A stretch of 46,881 bases of DNA from an uncultured Oscillospiraceae bacterium (GTDB lineage: Bacteria > Bacillota > Clostridia > Oscillospirales > Oscillospiraceae), in the NCBI GenBank assembly GCA_934591705.1, contig CAKTPM010000014.1, positions 1 through 46,881 of the forward strand. Direction: 5' to 3'. Shown here in pieces: positions 14,502 to 22,380 of this stretch. The notes beneath the pieces are model-generated. The model was given only the letters and a program-made list of their open reading frames with translations. It searched no databases and was not told where the DNA came from. The stretch's first letter is position 1; each line of letters begins with the position of its first letter. The position numbers and the translations under genes were made by a program.

Positions 14502-15209
14502 ATGGAGAAAAAGTATGTCCCCACCTATGCAGGAGAGCTGCGCAAGCACGCCCTGGAGGTGCCGCGCTGCATCAGCAAGTGCAGCGGCATCCGGGTCTTC
14601 GGGCGCCGGATCAAGTCGCTGGTATTCAGCACCGATGTAGCCATTATCAAAAACATCAATGCCGACGCGGTGATCGCCGTGTATCCCTTTACGCCCCAGC
14701 CCACCATCACCCAGGCCATCATCAGTGCCTCGGAGGTGCCGGTGTTCTGCGGCGTGGGCGGCGGCTTCACCAATGGCCGGCGCTCGGTACATATGGCCGC
14801 CGCCGCGGAGCAGCAGGGGGCCTTCGGCGTGGTGTGCAACGCCCAGATGGCCTTAGAAGCTCTCCGCGACATCAAGCAGGCCATTGACATCCCCGTGGTC
14901 TTCACGGTGGTGTCCGACCTGGTGGATCTGGATCTGCGGCTGGAGGCCGGGGCGGATATCGTGAATGTCTCCGGTGCGGCGGACACGCCCCGCATCGTGG
15001 CCCACATCCGGGAGAAGTATCCCAAGCTGCCCATTATCGCCACCGGCGGCCCCACGGAGAAGAGCATCCAGGCCACCATCGCCGCCGGGGCCAATGCCAT
15101 CACCTACACGCCCCCCAGCTGCAAGGATCTCTTTGCCGACGATATGCAGAGCTATCGGGACTGGTACGGTGCCCACCGGGAGGAGCTGGAGGAGGCCAGC
15201 AGGCACTGA
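14502..15209 (+). CDS. TIM-barrel protein, function unknown
   Basis: A 235-residue protein with the repeating strand-helix pattern of a (beta/alpha)8 barrel. Strands include DVAIIKNI, AVIAVYPF, VPVFCGVGGGFTNG, FGVVCN, PVVFTVVSD, ADIVNVSGA and LPIIATGGPTEKSIQ. The last two have the HisA/ThiG-like phosphate-binding style (IATGGPT, then AGANAITYTPP). Start chosen at the ATG after AAGGAGACGAGC. Related clostridial proteins are annotated only as hydrolase or TIM-barrel protein. No catalytic residues can be assigned. It is flanked by its own promoter and a strong terminator. Confidence 0.75.
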   Translation: MEKKYVPTYAGELRKHALEVPRCISKCSGIRVFGRRIKSLVFSTDVAIIKNINADAVIAVYPFTPQPTITQAIISASEVPVFCGVGGGFTNGRRSVHMAAAAEQQGAFGVVCNAQMALEALRDIKQAIDIPVVFTVVSDLVDLDLRLEAGADIVNVSGAADTPRIVAHIREKYPKLPIIATGGPTEKSIQATIAAGANAITYTPPSCKDLFADDMQSYRDWYGAHREELEEASRH

Positions 15210-15223
15210 GGGCCGATACGCAC

Positions 15224-15257
15224 AAAAAAAGAAGAGGCAGCGCCTCTTCTTTTTTTA
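15224..15257. terminator. Bidirectional terminator
   Basis: Seven A, stem GAAGAGGC/GCCTCTTC with a 3-nt loop, then eight T. It lies between the convergent TIM-barrel and deaminase genes. Confidence 0.9.
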
Positions 15258-15264
15258 TGCTCTC

Positions 15265-16623
15265 TCAGGGACGGCTGAGGTATTCCCGGCACTTTTCATT
15301 GGCCGCATGGGACACCTTGTCCTCCTCCACGGTGGTGAGGCGGCCCTCTTTTACGGTGACGCGGCCCTGGACCACGGTGTAATCCACCGGCCCCCGGACG
15401 CCCACGGTGCCCAGCACGCTCTTGGGATCCATGCAGGCGCCGACGAGCTCCAGCCGCCGGGCATCGATCATGAAGAGGTCGGCGCATTTGCCCACGGAGA
15501 GCTGGCCGATGTCGTCGCGGCCCAGCAGCCGGGCGCTGCCCCGGGTGGCCATCTTCAGAATGTCATAGCCGGTGGGGGCCTTGCGGCTGGAGTTGAGCCG
15601 GTGCAGCAAAAAGGCCACCCGCAGCTCCTCCATGAGGGAGGAGCCGTCGTTGGAGGCGCTGCCGTCCACCGCCAGGCCCACAGGCACCCCTAACTCCAGC
15701 ATCTCCGGGATCCGGGCGATGCCGGAGGCGAGCTTCATGTTGGAGATGGGGCAGTGGGCCACGCCGGTGCCGGTCTTTGCCAGCAGGCGCAGCTCCTCAT
15801 CGTTGAAGTGGATGCCGTGGGCATACCACACATCCTCGCCGATCCAGCCAAGGCGCGCCATGTATTCCAGGGGCCGCACGCCCTCCCGCTGGAGCATGAA
15901 GTTCTCCTCGTCCTTGGTCTCGCAGAGGTGCGTATGGAGGCGCACGCCGTACTGCCGGGCCAAAAGGGCGCTTTGCCGCAGCAGCTCCGCGGACACGGAG
16001 AAGGGCGAGCACGGCGCCAGGGCTACCCGGTGCATGGCGCCGTAGGAGGGGTCGTGGTATTTCTCGATGACCCGCACGGAGTCCGCCATGATCTCGTCCA
16101 CCGTCTGCACCACGCTGTCCGGCGGCAGGCCCCCGTCCTTCACGGACAGGTCCATGCTGCCCCGGGAGCAGTACATGCGGATGCCCAGCTCATCGGCGGC
16201 GGCGAACTGCACCCCCAAGAGGTCGCCGGCACCCTGGGGGAAGACATAGTGGTGGTCAAAGCAGGTGGTGCAGCCGTGCTTCATCAGCTCGCCCATACCG
16301 GTGAGGGAGCTCAGGCGGATGACCTCGCCGTCCAGATTTTTCCAGATCTCATAGAGGGTCTTGAGCCAGTCGAAGAGCTCCATGTTCTGCACCTGAGGCA
16401 GGTTCCGGGAAAAGACCTGGTAGAGGTGGTGGTGGGTGTTCACCAGGCCGGGATAGCAGAGCATATGGGTGGCGTCAATGGTCTCATCGGCGGTGACCTC
16501 CAGGGCCGGGCCCATGGCCCGGATGAAGCCATCCTCGCAGTAGAGGTCGACCTTTTCCAGCAGCCGGTCCTGGTCGTCGCAGGTCACAAGCCAGCGGATG
16601 TTGCGGATGAGCAGAGTAGACAT
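15265..16623 (-). CDS. 8-oxoguanine deaminase-like amidohydrolase
   Basis: A 452-residue metal-dependent deaminase of the amidohydrolase superfamily. The metal site is clear: NTHHHLYQ with H64-H66 on strand 1, HTHLCETKDEE on a middle strand, HGIHFND, then VDGSASNDGSS with the conserved Asp. The NTHHHLYQ sequence, rather than NTHTH, is characteristic of 8-oxoguanine and related guanine-type deaminases. These convert 8-oxoguanine to uric acid and ammonia. AAGGAGG precedes the ATG on the minus strand. It lies downstream of a nucleoside ABC transporter on the same strand but behind a terminator, so it may be expressed independently or by read-through. Other substrates (guanine, atrazine-type compounds) remain possible. 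Confidence 0.85.
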   Translation of the reverse strand: MSTLLIRNIRWLVTCDDQDRLLEKVDLYCEDGFIRAMGPALEVTADETIDATHMLCYPGLVNTHHHLYQVFSRNLPQVQNMELFDWLKTLYEIWKNLDGEVIRLSSLTGMGELMKHGCTTCFDHHYVFPQGAGDLLGVQFAAADELGIRMYCSRGSMDLSVKDGGLPPDSVVQTVDEIMADSVRVIEKYHDPSYGAMHRVALAPCSPFSVSAELLRQSALLARQYGVRLHTHLCETKDEENFMLQREGVRPLEYMARLGWIGEDVWYAHGIHFNDEELRLLAKTGTGVAHCPISNMKLASGIARIPEMLELGVPVGLAVDGSASNDGSSLMEELRVAFLLHRLNSSRKAPTGYDILKMATRGSARLLGRDDIGQLSVGKCADLFMIDARRLELVGACMDPKSVLGTVGVRGPVDYTVVQGRVTVKEGRLTTVEEDKVSHAANEKCREYLSRP

Positions 16624-16669
16624 AGGTGGTTCCTCCTTGTTTTTAAGATGTTTCCCTGTGAAGGGATAG

Positions 16670-16702
16670 AAAAAATGAGCAGGCCCTTGCGGGCCTACTC
16701 AT
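16670..16702 (-). terminator. Terminator between transporter and deaminase
   Basis: On the minus strand a stem ATGAG-x-AGGCCC paired with GGGCCT-x-CTCAT with a GCAA loop is followed by six T. It lies after the last transporter gene and before the deaminase. Confidence 0.8.
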
Positions 16703-16765
16703 CCTTTTTTGCTGCGTCCGTTCCCCGTGGAAGTAGGAGAGAAGGGAGAACGGCAGATGCGTTTG

Positions 16766-17755
16766 TCAGCGCTCCTCGCGGAAGTAGCTCAAGCCCAGAG
16801 AGGCGGGCGGCTGATCCTCGCGCTTCTTGCGCAGGGACACCACGATCAGCACGATCAGCGTGATGAGGTAGGGGAGCATCTTGTAGAGCTCCTTCACCGC
16901 CATCTGACCGCCGATGGTGGGCAGATACAGGTTGATGATGTACAGGCCGCCGAAGAGGATGGAGGCCAGAATGCTGACATTGGGCCGCCAGATGGTGAAG
17001 ATCACCAGGGCGATGGCCAGCCAGCCGCGGTCACCGAAGGCGTTGTTGGACCAAACGCCGTTGGCATAGTCCATCACATAGTACAGGCCGCCCAGACCCG
17101 CGATCATGGAGCCGATGCAGGTGGCCAGGTACTTGTAGCGGGTGACATTGATGCCCGCCGCGTCAGCGGTGGAGGCGCTTTCACCCACCGCCCGCAGGTG
17201 CAGGCCAGGCCGGGTGCGGTTGAGGAAGTAGGAGGCGCCCAAGGCGATGGCGATGGCCAGATAGGCCAAGAAGCCGTAGGACAGGAAAAGCTGCGAGAAC
17301 CAGTTGGTGGAGGTGGAGCCCGTCTTGAAGAACACGCTGGTGTTGGCCAGGGCGATGGAGGGCACCTCACTGTTGGTGAGCTTGATGAGGGAGCCGCCGA
17401 AGAAGTTGCCCACGCCCACGCCGAAGGTGGTCATGGCAAGACCCGTCACATTCTGGTTGGCCCGGAGGGTGACCGTCAGGAAGCAATAGAGCAGGCCCAT
17501 CAAAAGGGAGCCCAAAAGGGAGCTGAGGATGGGGATGATCACAGCCAGAAAGCCGTTCATCTCCGCGGCGGGCACGGACTGCTCATAGAAGAACGCGCCG
17601 ATGACGCCGCTGATGCCGCCCACATACATGATGCCGGGGATACCCAGGTTCAGGTTGCCGGACTTCTCCGTCAAAATTTCGCCGGTGCTGCCGAACAGCA
17701 GGGGGATGCCCTGCATCACCGCCCGGGGGAAGAAAGAAATGAAATCAAAGCCCAT
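16766..17755 (-). CDS. Nucleoside ABC transporter permease (NupQ/YufQ-like)
   Basis: A 329-residue inner membrane protein of the BPD_transp_2 type. It shows the family blocks FGSTGEILTEKSGNLNLGIPGIMYVGG near the N-terminus, GLAMTTFGVGVGNFFGG and LHLRAVGESASTADAAGINVTRYKYLA, the last being the loop that contacts the ATPase. About eight to nine hydrophobic segments are visible. The ribosome binding site GGAGG lies inside the last codons of the upstream permease gene, 3 bp away. It would form a heterodimer with that permease in a BMP-family nucleoside importer. It ends with a charged tail (RKKREDQPPAS). The substrate is taken from family behaviour only. Confidence 0.92.
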   Translation of the reverse strand: MGFDFISFFPRAVMQGIPLLFGSTGEILTEKSGNLNLGIPGIMYVGGISGVIGAFFYEQSVPAAEMNGFLAVIIPILSSLLGSLLMGLLYCFLTVTLRANQNVTGLAMTTFGVGVGNFFGGSLIKLTNSEVPSIALANTSVFFKTGSTSTNWFSQLFLSYGFLAYLAIAIALGASYFLNRTRPGLHLRAVGESASTADAAGINVTRYKYLATCIGSMIAGLGGLYYVMDYANGVWSNNAFGDRGWLAIALVIFTIWRPNVSILASILFGGLYIINLYLPTIGGQMAVKELYKMLPYLITLIVLIVVSLRKKREDQPPASLGLSYFREER

Positions 17756-17758
17756 CCG

Positions 17759-18850
17759 TTACGCCTCCTTCTTGCTGCTCTTGCGCAGACTGACCTTGTA
17801 GGTGATAAAGAACTCCGTGGCAATGATGAAGAACAGGATGATGCCGGTGAGGATGTCGGCGAAGGAGTGGTTCAGATACAGGGTGCTGGCCACCTCGCTG
17901 GCGCCGCGGTCCATGGTCACCAGCAGCAGGGAAGCGGCGATCATGATGAAGGGGTTGAACTTGGACATCCAGGACACCATCACGGCGGTAAAGCCCCGGT
18001 TGTTGACGATGGTGGTGGTGAGGGTGTGGTCGATGCCGGCGGTCATTATAAAGCCCATCAGGGCGCACAGGGCGCCGGAGAGCACCATGGTGCGGATGAT
18101 GACCCGGTCCACCTTGATGCCGGCATAGCTGGCGGTGCGCTGGCTCTCACCCACCACGGCGATCTCGTAGCCGTGCTTGCTGTAGGTGAGGTAGATGTAC
18201 ATGAAGCCGGTCATGATGGCCGCCACCAGAATGGGCAGCAGGTAGGCGTTGCCCAGCTCCGGCAGCCAGCCGGCCCGGGAGGTCTGGTTGATGATGCCGA
18301 TCTTACCGGCACCCTTGGGCACCTCCCAGACGATGATGAAGTAAGACGCCAACTGCATGGCGATGTAGTTCATCATCAGGGTGAACAGCGTCTCGTTGGT
18401 GTTCCACTTGGCCTTGAAGAAGGCGGGCAAAAAGCCCCACAGGGCACCGGCCGCCAGGGAGGCCGCCAGGGAGATGACGATCAAAAGTCCATTGGAGACC
18501 TTGCCCCCCAGAAGGATCATGCAGGTGGTGGTGGCCAGGCAGCCGATGAGGGTCTGCCCCTCGGCGCCGATGTTCCAAAAGCGCATCTTAAAGGCGGGGG
18601 TCACCGCCAGGGAGATGCCCAAAAGCACCGCCACATTCCGGAAGGTCACGCCGATGCGGCGGGAAGAGCCGAAGGCGCCGTCCAAAATGGTGGCGTACAC
18701 GGCGATGGGATCCCGGCCGGTGAGCAGGGTGGTGATGAGGCCGCAGAACACCAGGGCCAGCAGCAGGATGCCGCCCCGGATCAGCAGCGCCTTGCCCAGG
18801 GGCAGCTCATCGCGCTTGGCGATATGGAAAAGGGATTGTTTTTTATTCAT
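17759..18850 (-). CDS. Nucleoside ABC transporter permease (NupP/YufP-like)
   Basis: A 363-residue membrane protein with about nine hydrophobic segments. It contains the family motif ALLGISLAVTPAFKMRFWNIGAEGQ-type block near residues 90-110 (here FRNVAVLLGISLAV then KMRFWNIGAEGQ) and the ATPase-contacting loop HGYEIAVVGESQRTASYAGIKVD. Its start codon overlaps the end of the ATPase gene by 8 bp, and its end is 3 bp from the second permease, so all three are translated from one message. It is the first membrane subunit of a BMP-type nucleoside or purine importer. Confidence 0.92.
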   Translation of the reverse strand: MNKKQSLFHIAKRDELPLGKALLIRGGILLLALVFCGLITTLLTGRDPIAVYATILDGAFGSSRRIGVTFRNVAVLLGISLAVTPAFKMRFWNIGAEGQTLIGCLATTTCMILLGGKVSNGLLIVISLAASLAAGALWGFLPAFFKAKWNTNETLFTLMMNYIAMQLASYFIIVWEVPKGAGKIGIINQTSRAGWLPELGNAYLLPILVAAIMTGFMYIYLTYSKHGYEIAVVGESQRTASYAGIKVDRVIIRTMVLSGALCALMGFIMTAGIDHTLTTTIVNNRGFTAVMVSWMSKFNPFIMIAASLLLVTMDRGASEVASTLYLNHSFADILTGIILFFIIATEFFITYKVSLRKSSKKEA

Positions 18851-20387
18851 CTGCCTTGCCTCCTTGCACGCGGGTCATCATAGCGCCGACCTCACGCTTG
18901 TCGGTTTTCCGGCCGTCTACCACGCCGGAGACCTGGCCGCCGCAGAGCACCACGATCCGGTCGCACAGCTCCAGCAGCACATCCAGATCCTCGCCTACAT
19001 ACACAACGGCCACGCCCTTCATCTTCTGCTCGGTGAGCAGGTTATAGATGGTGTAGGAGGTGTTGATGTCCAGGCCCCGGACGGCGTAAGCCGTCATCAG
19101 CACGGAGGGCTGCTGGGCGATCTCGCGGCCCACCAGCACCTTCTGCACATTGCCGCCGGACATGCGCCGCACGGGGAAGGAGGTGCTGGGGGTCACCACC
19201 TCCAGCTCCTGCCAGATGCGCTGGGCCAGGGCCTCGGGATCCTTGCGGTCCAGGAAAAGCCCCTTGCCCTTGCGCCAGGAGCGGAGCATCATGTTGCCCG
19301 TCATGCCCATGGAGCCCACCAGGCCCATGCCCAGACGGTCCTCGGGGACAAAGCTCATGGCCACGCCGTTTCTGCGGATGTCCATGGGATCCATGCCCAC
19401 GAGGTTTTTCTCCTCACCGCTTTCGGGGTCGATATAGGTCACGGTGCCGGAGGCCACGGGGTAAAGACCCGCGATGGACTCCAGGAGCTCCCGCTGGCCG
19501 GAGCCGGCGATGCCGGCCACGCCCAGGACCTCGCCGCTGTTGATGGTGAAGGACACATTGTCCAGGCGCTTGACGCCCAGCTCATCGAATACGGTGAGGC
19601 CCTCCACCTTCAGTCGGGGCTGCACATTCACCGGCTCGGGCCGGTCGATATTCAGCGACACGCTGCGGCCCACCATCATGTCCGTCAGGGACTGCTGGTT
19701 GGCGTCCTTGGTGAGCACATCGCCGATGTACTCGCCCTTGCGCAGCACCGCCACCCGGTCGGAGACCTCCAGCACCTCGTGGAGCTTGTGGGTGATGATG
19801 ATCAGGGACTTGCCGTCTGCCTTCATGTTGCGCATGACGGCGAAGAGCTTATCGGTCTCCTGGGGGGTCAGCACCGCGGTGGGCTCATCCAAAATCAGGA
19901 TGTCAGCGCCGCGATAGAGGACCTTGACGATCTCCACGGTCTGCTTCTGGGACACAGACATATCGTAGATCTTCATGTCGGGGTCGATGTCGAAGCCGTA
20001 CTTTTCGCAGATATCCTTGACCCTCTGCCGGGCCTTGTTGATGTCCAGCTTGCCCTCCAGGCCCAGGATGATGTTCTCCGTGGCGGTAAAGAGGTCCACC
20101 AGCTTGAAGTGCTGGTGGATCATGCCGATGCCCAGGTCGAAGGCGTCCTTGGGGGAGGCGATGGTCACCGGCTCTCCATGGATGTAGATCTGCCCCTCGT
20201 CGGGGAAATAGATGCCGGAGAGCATATTCATCAGGGTGGTCTTGCCGCTGCCGTTTTCGCCCAGCAGGGACAGGATCTCACCTTCGTACAGCTCAAGGTT
20301 CACATCTTTGTTGGCGATGACCTTGCTGCCGAATCTCTTGGTGATATTCTCCATTTTGATTGCGCATTTTTTTTCCAAGGCTGTCAT
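18843..20387 (-). CDS. Nucleoside ABC transporter ATPase (NupO/YufO-like)
   Basis: A 514-residue protein with two fused ABC domains. The first has an intact Walker A (GENGSGKTT), Q-loop (MIHQHFKLVD), signature-like SVSQKQTVEIVKVL and Walker B (LILDEPTAVLTP). The second has a degenerate P-loop (GIAGSGQRELLESIAG) and an altered signature (MSGGNVQKVLVGREIAQ), as usual for this family. It energises uptake with the two permeases and the BMP lipoprotein. The start is uncertain: the ATG at 20387 abuts AAAGG with no spacing, while a TTG at 20378 lies 8 nt after it. It has its own promoter, separated from the BMP gene by hairpins. Confidence 0.92.
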   Translation of the reverse strand: MTALEKKCAIKMENITKRFGSKVIANKDVNLELYEGEILSLLGENGSGKTTLMNMLSGIYFPDEGQIYIHGEPVTIASPKDAFDLGIGMIHQHFKLVDLFTATENIILGLEGKLDINKARQRVKDICEKYGFDIDPDMKIYDMSVSQKQTVEIVKVLYRGADILILDEPTAVLTPQETDKLFAVMRNMKADGKSLIIITHKLHEVLEVSDRVAVLRKGEYIGDVLTKDANQQSLTDMMVGRSVSLNIDRPEPVNVQPRLKVEGLTVFDELGVKRLDNVSFTINSGEVLGVAGIAGSGQRELLESIAGLYPVASGTVTYIDPESGEEKNLVGMDPMDIRRNGVAMSFVPEDRLGMGLVGSMGMTGNMMLRSWRKGKGLFLDRKDPEALAQRIWQELEVVTPSTSFPVRRMSGGNVQKVLVGREIAQQPSVLMTAYAVRGLDINTSYTIYNLLTEQKMKGVAVVYVGEDLDVLLELCDRIVVLCGGQVSGVVDGRKTDKREVGAMMTRVQGGKADE

Positions 20388-20465
20388 CCTTTCTTTCGGC
20401 GGCCATGGCTGCCTCCGCGGTCCGCCGGGGGTAAGTTCCGATACGGGGTAAAATCTATGTAGATT

Positions 20466-20494
20466 ATTTTAACATACATGTGAGCCGATGTAAA
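20466..20494 (-). promoter_or_regulatory. Promoter of the ATPase-permease genes
   Basis: On the minus strand TTTACA (20489-20494), a 17-bp spacer and TAAAAT (20466-20471) lie about 80 bp before the start codon. Confidence 0.65.
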
Positions 20495-20513
20495 TCCAAA
20501 AATGCAAAAAATT

Positions 20514-20542
20514 TGTTAGGTACACACAAAAAATGTTAGGTT
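20514..20542 (-). repeat. TGTTAGGT direct repeats upstream of promoter
   Basis: TGTTAGGT occurs at 20514-20521 and 20534-20541 (plus-strand reading), exactly 20 bp apart, followed by similar ACAC bases. Two helical turns of spacing and placement just upstream of the -35 element suggest tandem sites for an activator or other regulator. Confidence 0.5.
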
Positions 20543-20656
20543 ACACAAGAAACCCTTGTTCCCTTTGTGTAAATCGGCGAAAGCTGCCGGAAACGGGGGA
20601 AAGAGGGGCCCGCCGGAGCCCTAACAGCCCCGGCGGCAGAGGATGGAAAAAGAAAA

Positions 20657-20725
20657 GGCAGGGCCGCTTTTGCGGCCCTGCCGGGCGGGAGAAGAAAGAG
20701 CGGGCTGCCGAAGCAGCCCGCTCTT
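20657..20725 (-). terminator. Two hairpins after the BMP gene
   Basis: On the minus strand, first comes a 13-bp stem with a TTCG loop (20696-20708 with 20713-20725), followed by TCTTTCTTCT. Then comes an 11-bp stem with an AAAA loop (20657-20667 with 20672-20682), followed by TTTTCTTTTTCC. Together they should reduce read-through from the BMP gene and stabilise its mRNA end. Confidence 0.75.
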
Positions 20726-20765
20726 TTCAGTTGGTGTAGCTGCTCCTAAAGGGGCCAGCCGGTGA

Positions 20766-22055
20766 TCACATCTTGGTGTTCAGCAGGTTGATGCCGTCGA
20801 TCTGCAGATCGAAGTAAGGAGCGGAACGGGACTCGGACTCGGCGAAGTAGCCATCCTTGATGACCTCGGTATCGCCGGTATAGGCCTCGTCGGTGTTCAC
20901 ATCGGCCAGGTAGGAGGTGATGTGGCCATCGGCATCGACCTTCAGGTAGTCGACCTTGAACTCGTTCATCTTCTCATCGGCCTTGGTGGTGAAGGTGGAG
21001 CAGTCGAAGACATGGAGCTCGCCGGACTCCAGCTTGGCCTTGGCGGCCTCGATGGCCTCGGCGGTGCCCTCAGCGGCGACCTTGGTGTTGACATCGGTGA
21101 GAACCACGGAGCCGGTGGCCAGGGTGCCGGTCCAGTCAGCGGGGATCTCGGTGCCGTCCATCACGGACTTGATGGCGAACACATAGTAGGGAGCCCAGTC
21201 GATACGGGAGGAGATGATGTAGGTGTCGGGGCCGGCGGCCTCGGTGGAGCCGTTGTAGGAAACATTGGGAACACCGGCGTTCTGGCAGGCGGTGGGAGCA
21301 CCCAGGGAGTCAGCGTGCTGGCTGATGAGGTTGCAGCCCTTGTCGATCAGCAGCTGAGCGCCTTCCTTCTCCAGGGCCTCATCGTACCAGCTGCCGGTGA
21401 AGGTCACATCCATGGTGACGGTGGGGCAGACGGAGCGGGCGCCCAGGAAGAAGGAGGTGTAGCCGGAGACCACTTCGGCGTAGGTGAAAGCGCCCACATA
21501 GCCGATCTTGGCGTTGTCGGCGGTGACCTTCACGCCCTTGATCTCGGTGCCCTTCTCGATCATCTCGTTGAGCTTCAGACCGGCAGCGATACCGGCCAGA
21601 TAACGGCCCTCATAGATGGAGGCGAAGGCGTTGTGATAGTTGGCAAGACCCTCGGTGTGAGCGCGGGTGCCGGTGGAGTGGCAGAACTGGACATTGGGGC
21701 ACTCCTTGGCGGCGTCGATCATGTAGGGCTCATGGCCGAAGCTGTCGGCGAAGATGATGTTGCAGCCCTTGTCGACCATGTCCATGGCGGCCTCGTAGCA
21801 CTCCTGGCCCTCGGGCACATTGGTCTTGAGGATGTAGTCGTCCTCGGTCAGACCCAGCTGGGCAATGGCGTCCTTGGCGGCATTGATGAAGTTGAGGTCG
21901 TAGGTGGAGTTTTCGTCGTGCAGGGTGATGAAGCCGACCTTGACCTTGGTGGTCTCGGCGTCATTGCCGCCGGCGGGGGGAGTCTCGGTCTTGCCGCAGG
22001 CGACCAGGGACAGAGCCATGATCAGAGCAAGAGCCAGTGCAAGGAACTTTTTCAT
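20766..22055 (-). CDS. BMP-family nucleoside-binding lipoprotein
   Basis: A 429-residue secreted lipoprotein. The signal peptide and lipobox are plain: MKKFLALALALIMALSLVAC, with lipid-modified C20. The mature part has the basic membrane protein (BMP/PnrA) fold signature: KVGFITLHDENSTYDLNFINAA near the start, FADSFGHEPYMIDAAKECPNVQF, YVGAFTYAEVVSGYTSFFLGARS and KGCNLISQHADSLGA. BMP proteins capture purine and other nucleosides for ABC import. GGAGG precedes the ATG on the minus strand. It has a near-consensus promoter and a terminator before the ATPase gene. The mature C-terminus extends slightly beyond typical members (DLQIDGINLLNTKM). Confidence 0.93.
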   Translation of the reverse strand: MKKFLALALALIMALSLVACGKTETPPAGGNDAETTKVKVGFITLHDENSTYDLNFINAAKDAIAQLGLTEDDYILKTNVPEGQECYEAAMDMVDKGCNIIFADSFGHEPYMIDAAKECPNVQFCHSTGTRAHTEGLANYHNAFASIYEGRYLAGIAAGLKLNEMIEKGTEIKGVKVTADNAKIGYVGAFTYAEVVSGYTSFFLGARSVCPTVTMDVTFTGSWYDEALEKEGAQLLIDKGCNLISQHADSLGAPTACQNAGVPNVSYNGSTEAAGPDTYIISSRIDWAPYYVFAIKSVMDGTEIPADWTGTLATGSVVLTDVNTKVAAEGTAEAIEAAKAKLESGELHVFDCSTFTTKADEKMNEFKVDYLKVDADGHITSYLADVNTDEAYTGDTEVIKDGYFAESESRSAPYFDLQIDGINLLNTKM

Positions 22056-22178
22056 TCTATTTTCCTCCTTTTAATGTGTGACCCGCGGCGAAAAGTAAAG
22101 AATTTTACCGCGTGTCTGAATAGCGGGCGTACCCGGAATTCACAAAAATACAAGGCCCTTCGGCACATGTTCCCCTGC
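22056..22178 (-). promoter_or_regulatory. 5' leader of the BMP mRNA
   Basis: From the predicted start at about 22172 to the start codon the leader is roughly 115 nt, long for this genome. Short complementary stretches occur (CGGGTACGCCCG, and CGCGG with CCGCG). I could not match it to the purine, guanidine, PRPP or xanthine riboswitch consensus by eye, so only a structured leader is suggested. Confidence 0.35.
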
Positions 22179-22207
22179 ATTATACAATAATCCTTTTGAA
22201 ATTTCAA
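22179..22207 (-). promoter_or_regulatory. Promoter of the BMP gene
   Basis: On the minus strand TTGAAA (22202-22207), a 17-bp spacer and TATAAT (22179-22184) form a near-consensus vegetative promoter. Confidence 0.8.
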
Positions 22208-22380
22208 CAAGAATTGTAGAGAAATCCCGGCCCTTTCAGTAAATTTTCTCCGCCGGAGGCCGGAGGGCCGCCGCAGGCGCCCCACCGCAGCGCCCCGCCG
22301 CAGGCGGGCGGCGGGGGCACCTGCGGCTTGTCAGGCGGTGCTATGATAGTGGCTGACTATTTCAAAGGAGGAGATCAAAA
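22208..22380. other. GC-rich gap before the recombinase
   Basis: This stretch has no gene. Bases 22250-22320 are extremely GC-rich and contain repeated CCGCAGGCG-type blocks that can pair with each other. AAAGGAGGAGATC at 22363-22375 is the ribosome binding site of the recombinase. No convincing promoter was found. Confidence 0.4.

Larger units (their letters stand above)
20388..20765. other. Regulatory gap between BMP and ATPase genes
   Basis: This 378-base gap holds no gene. It contains the terminator-like hairpins after the BMP gene, a direct-repeat pair, and the promoter for the ATPase-permease genes, each annotated separately. The layout lets the binding protein be made in excess of the membrane subunits. 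Confidence 0.6.

Noticed and set aside
16709..18883. Long plus-strand open frame opposite the nucleoside permeases
   Set aside because: Its translation is a Gly/His/Asp/Gln-rich shadow; the minus-strand permeases have clear family motifs and operon structure.
22056..22178. Purine riboswitch
   Set aside because: The conserved TATA...TTTCTACC-type purine aptamer loops are absent.
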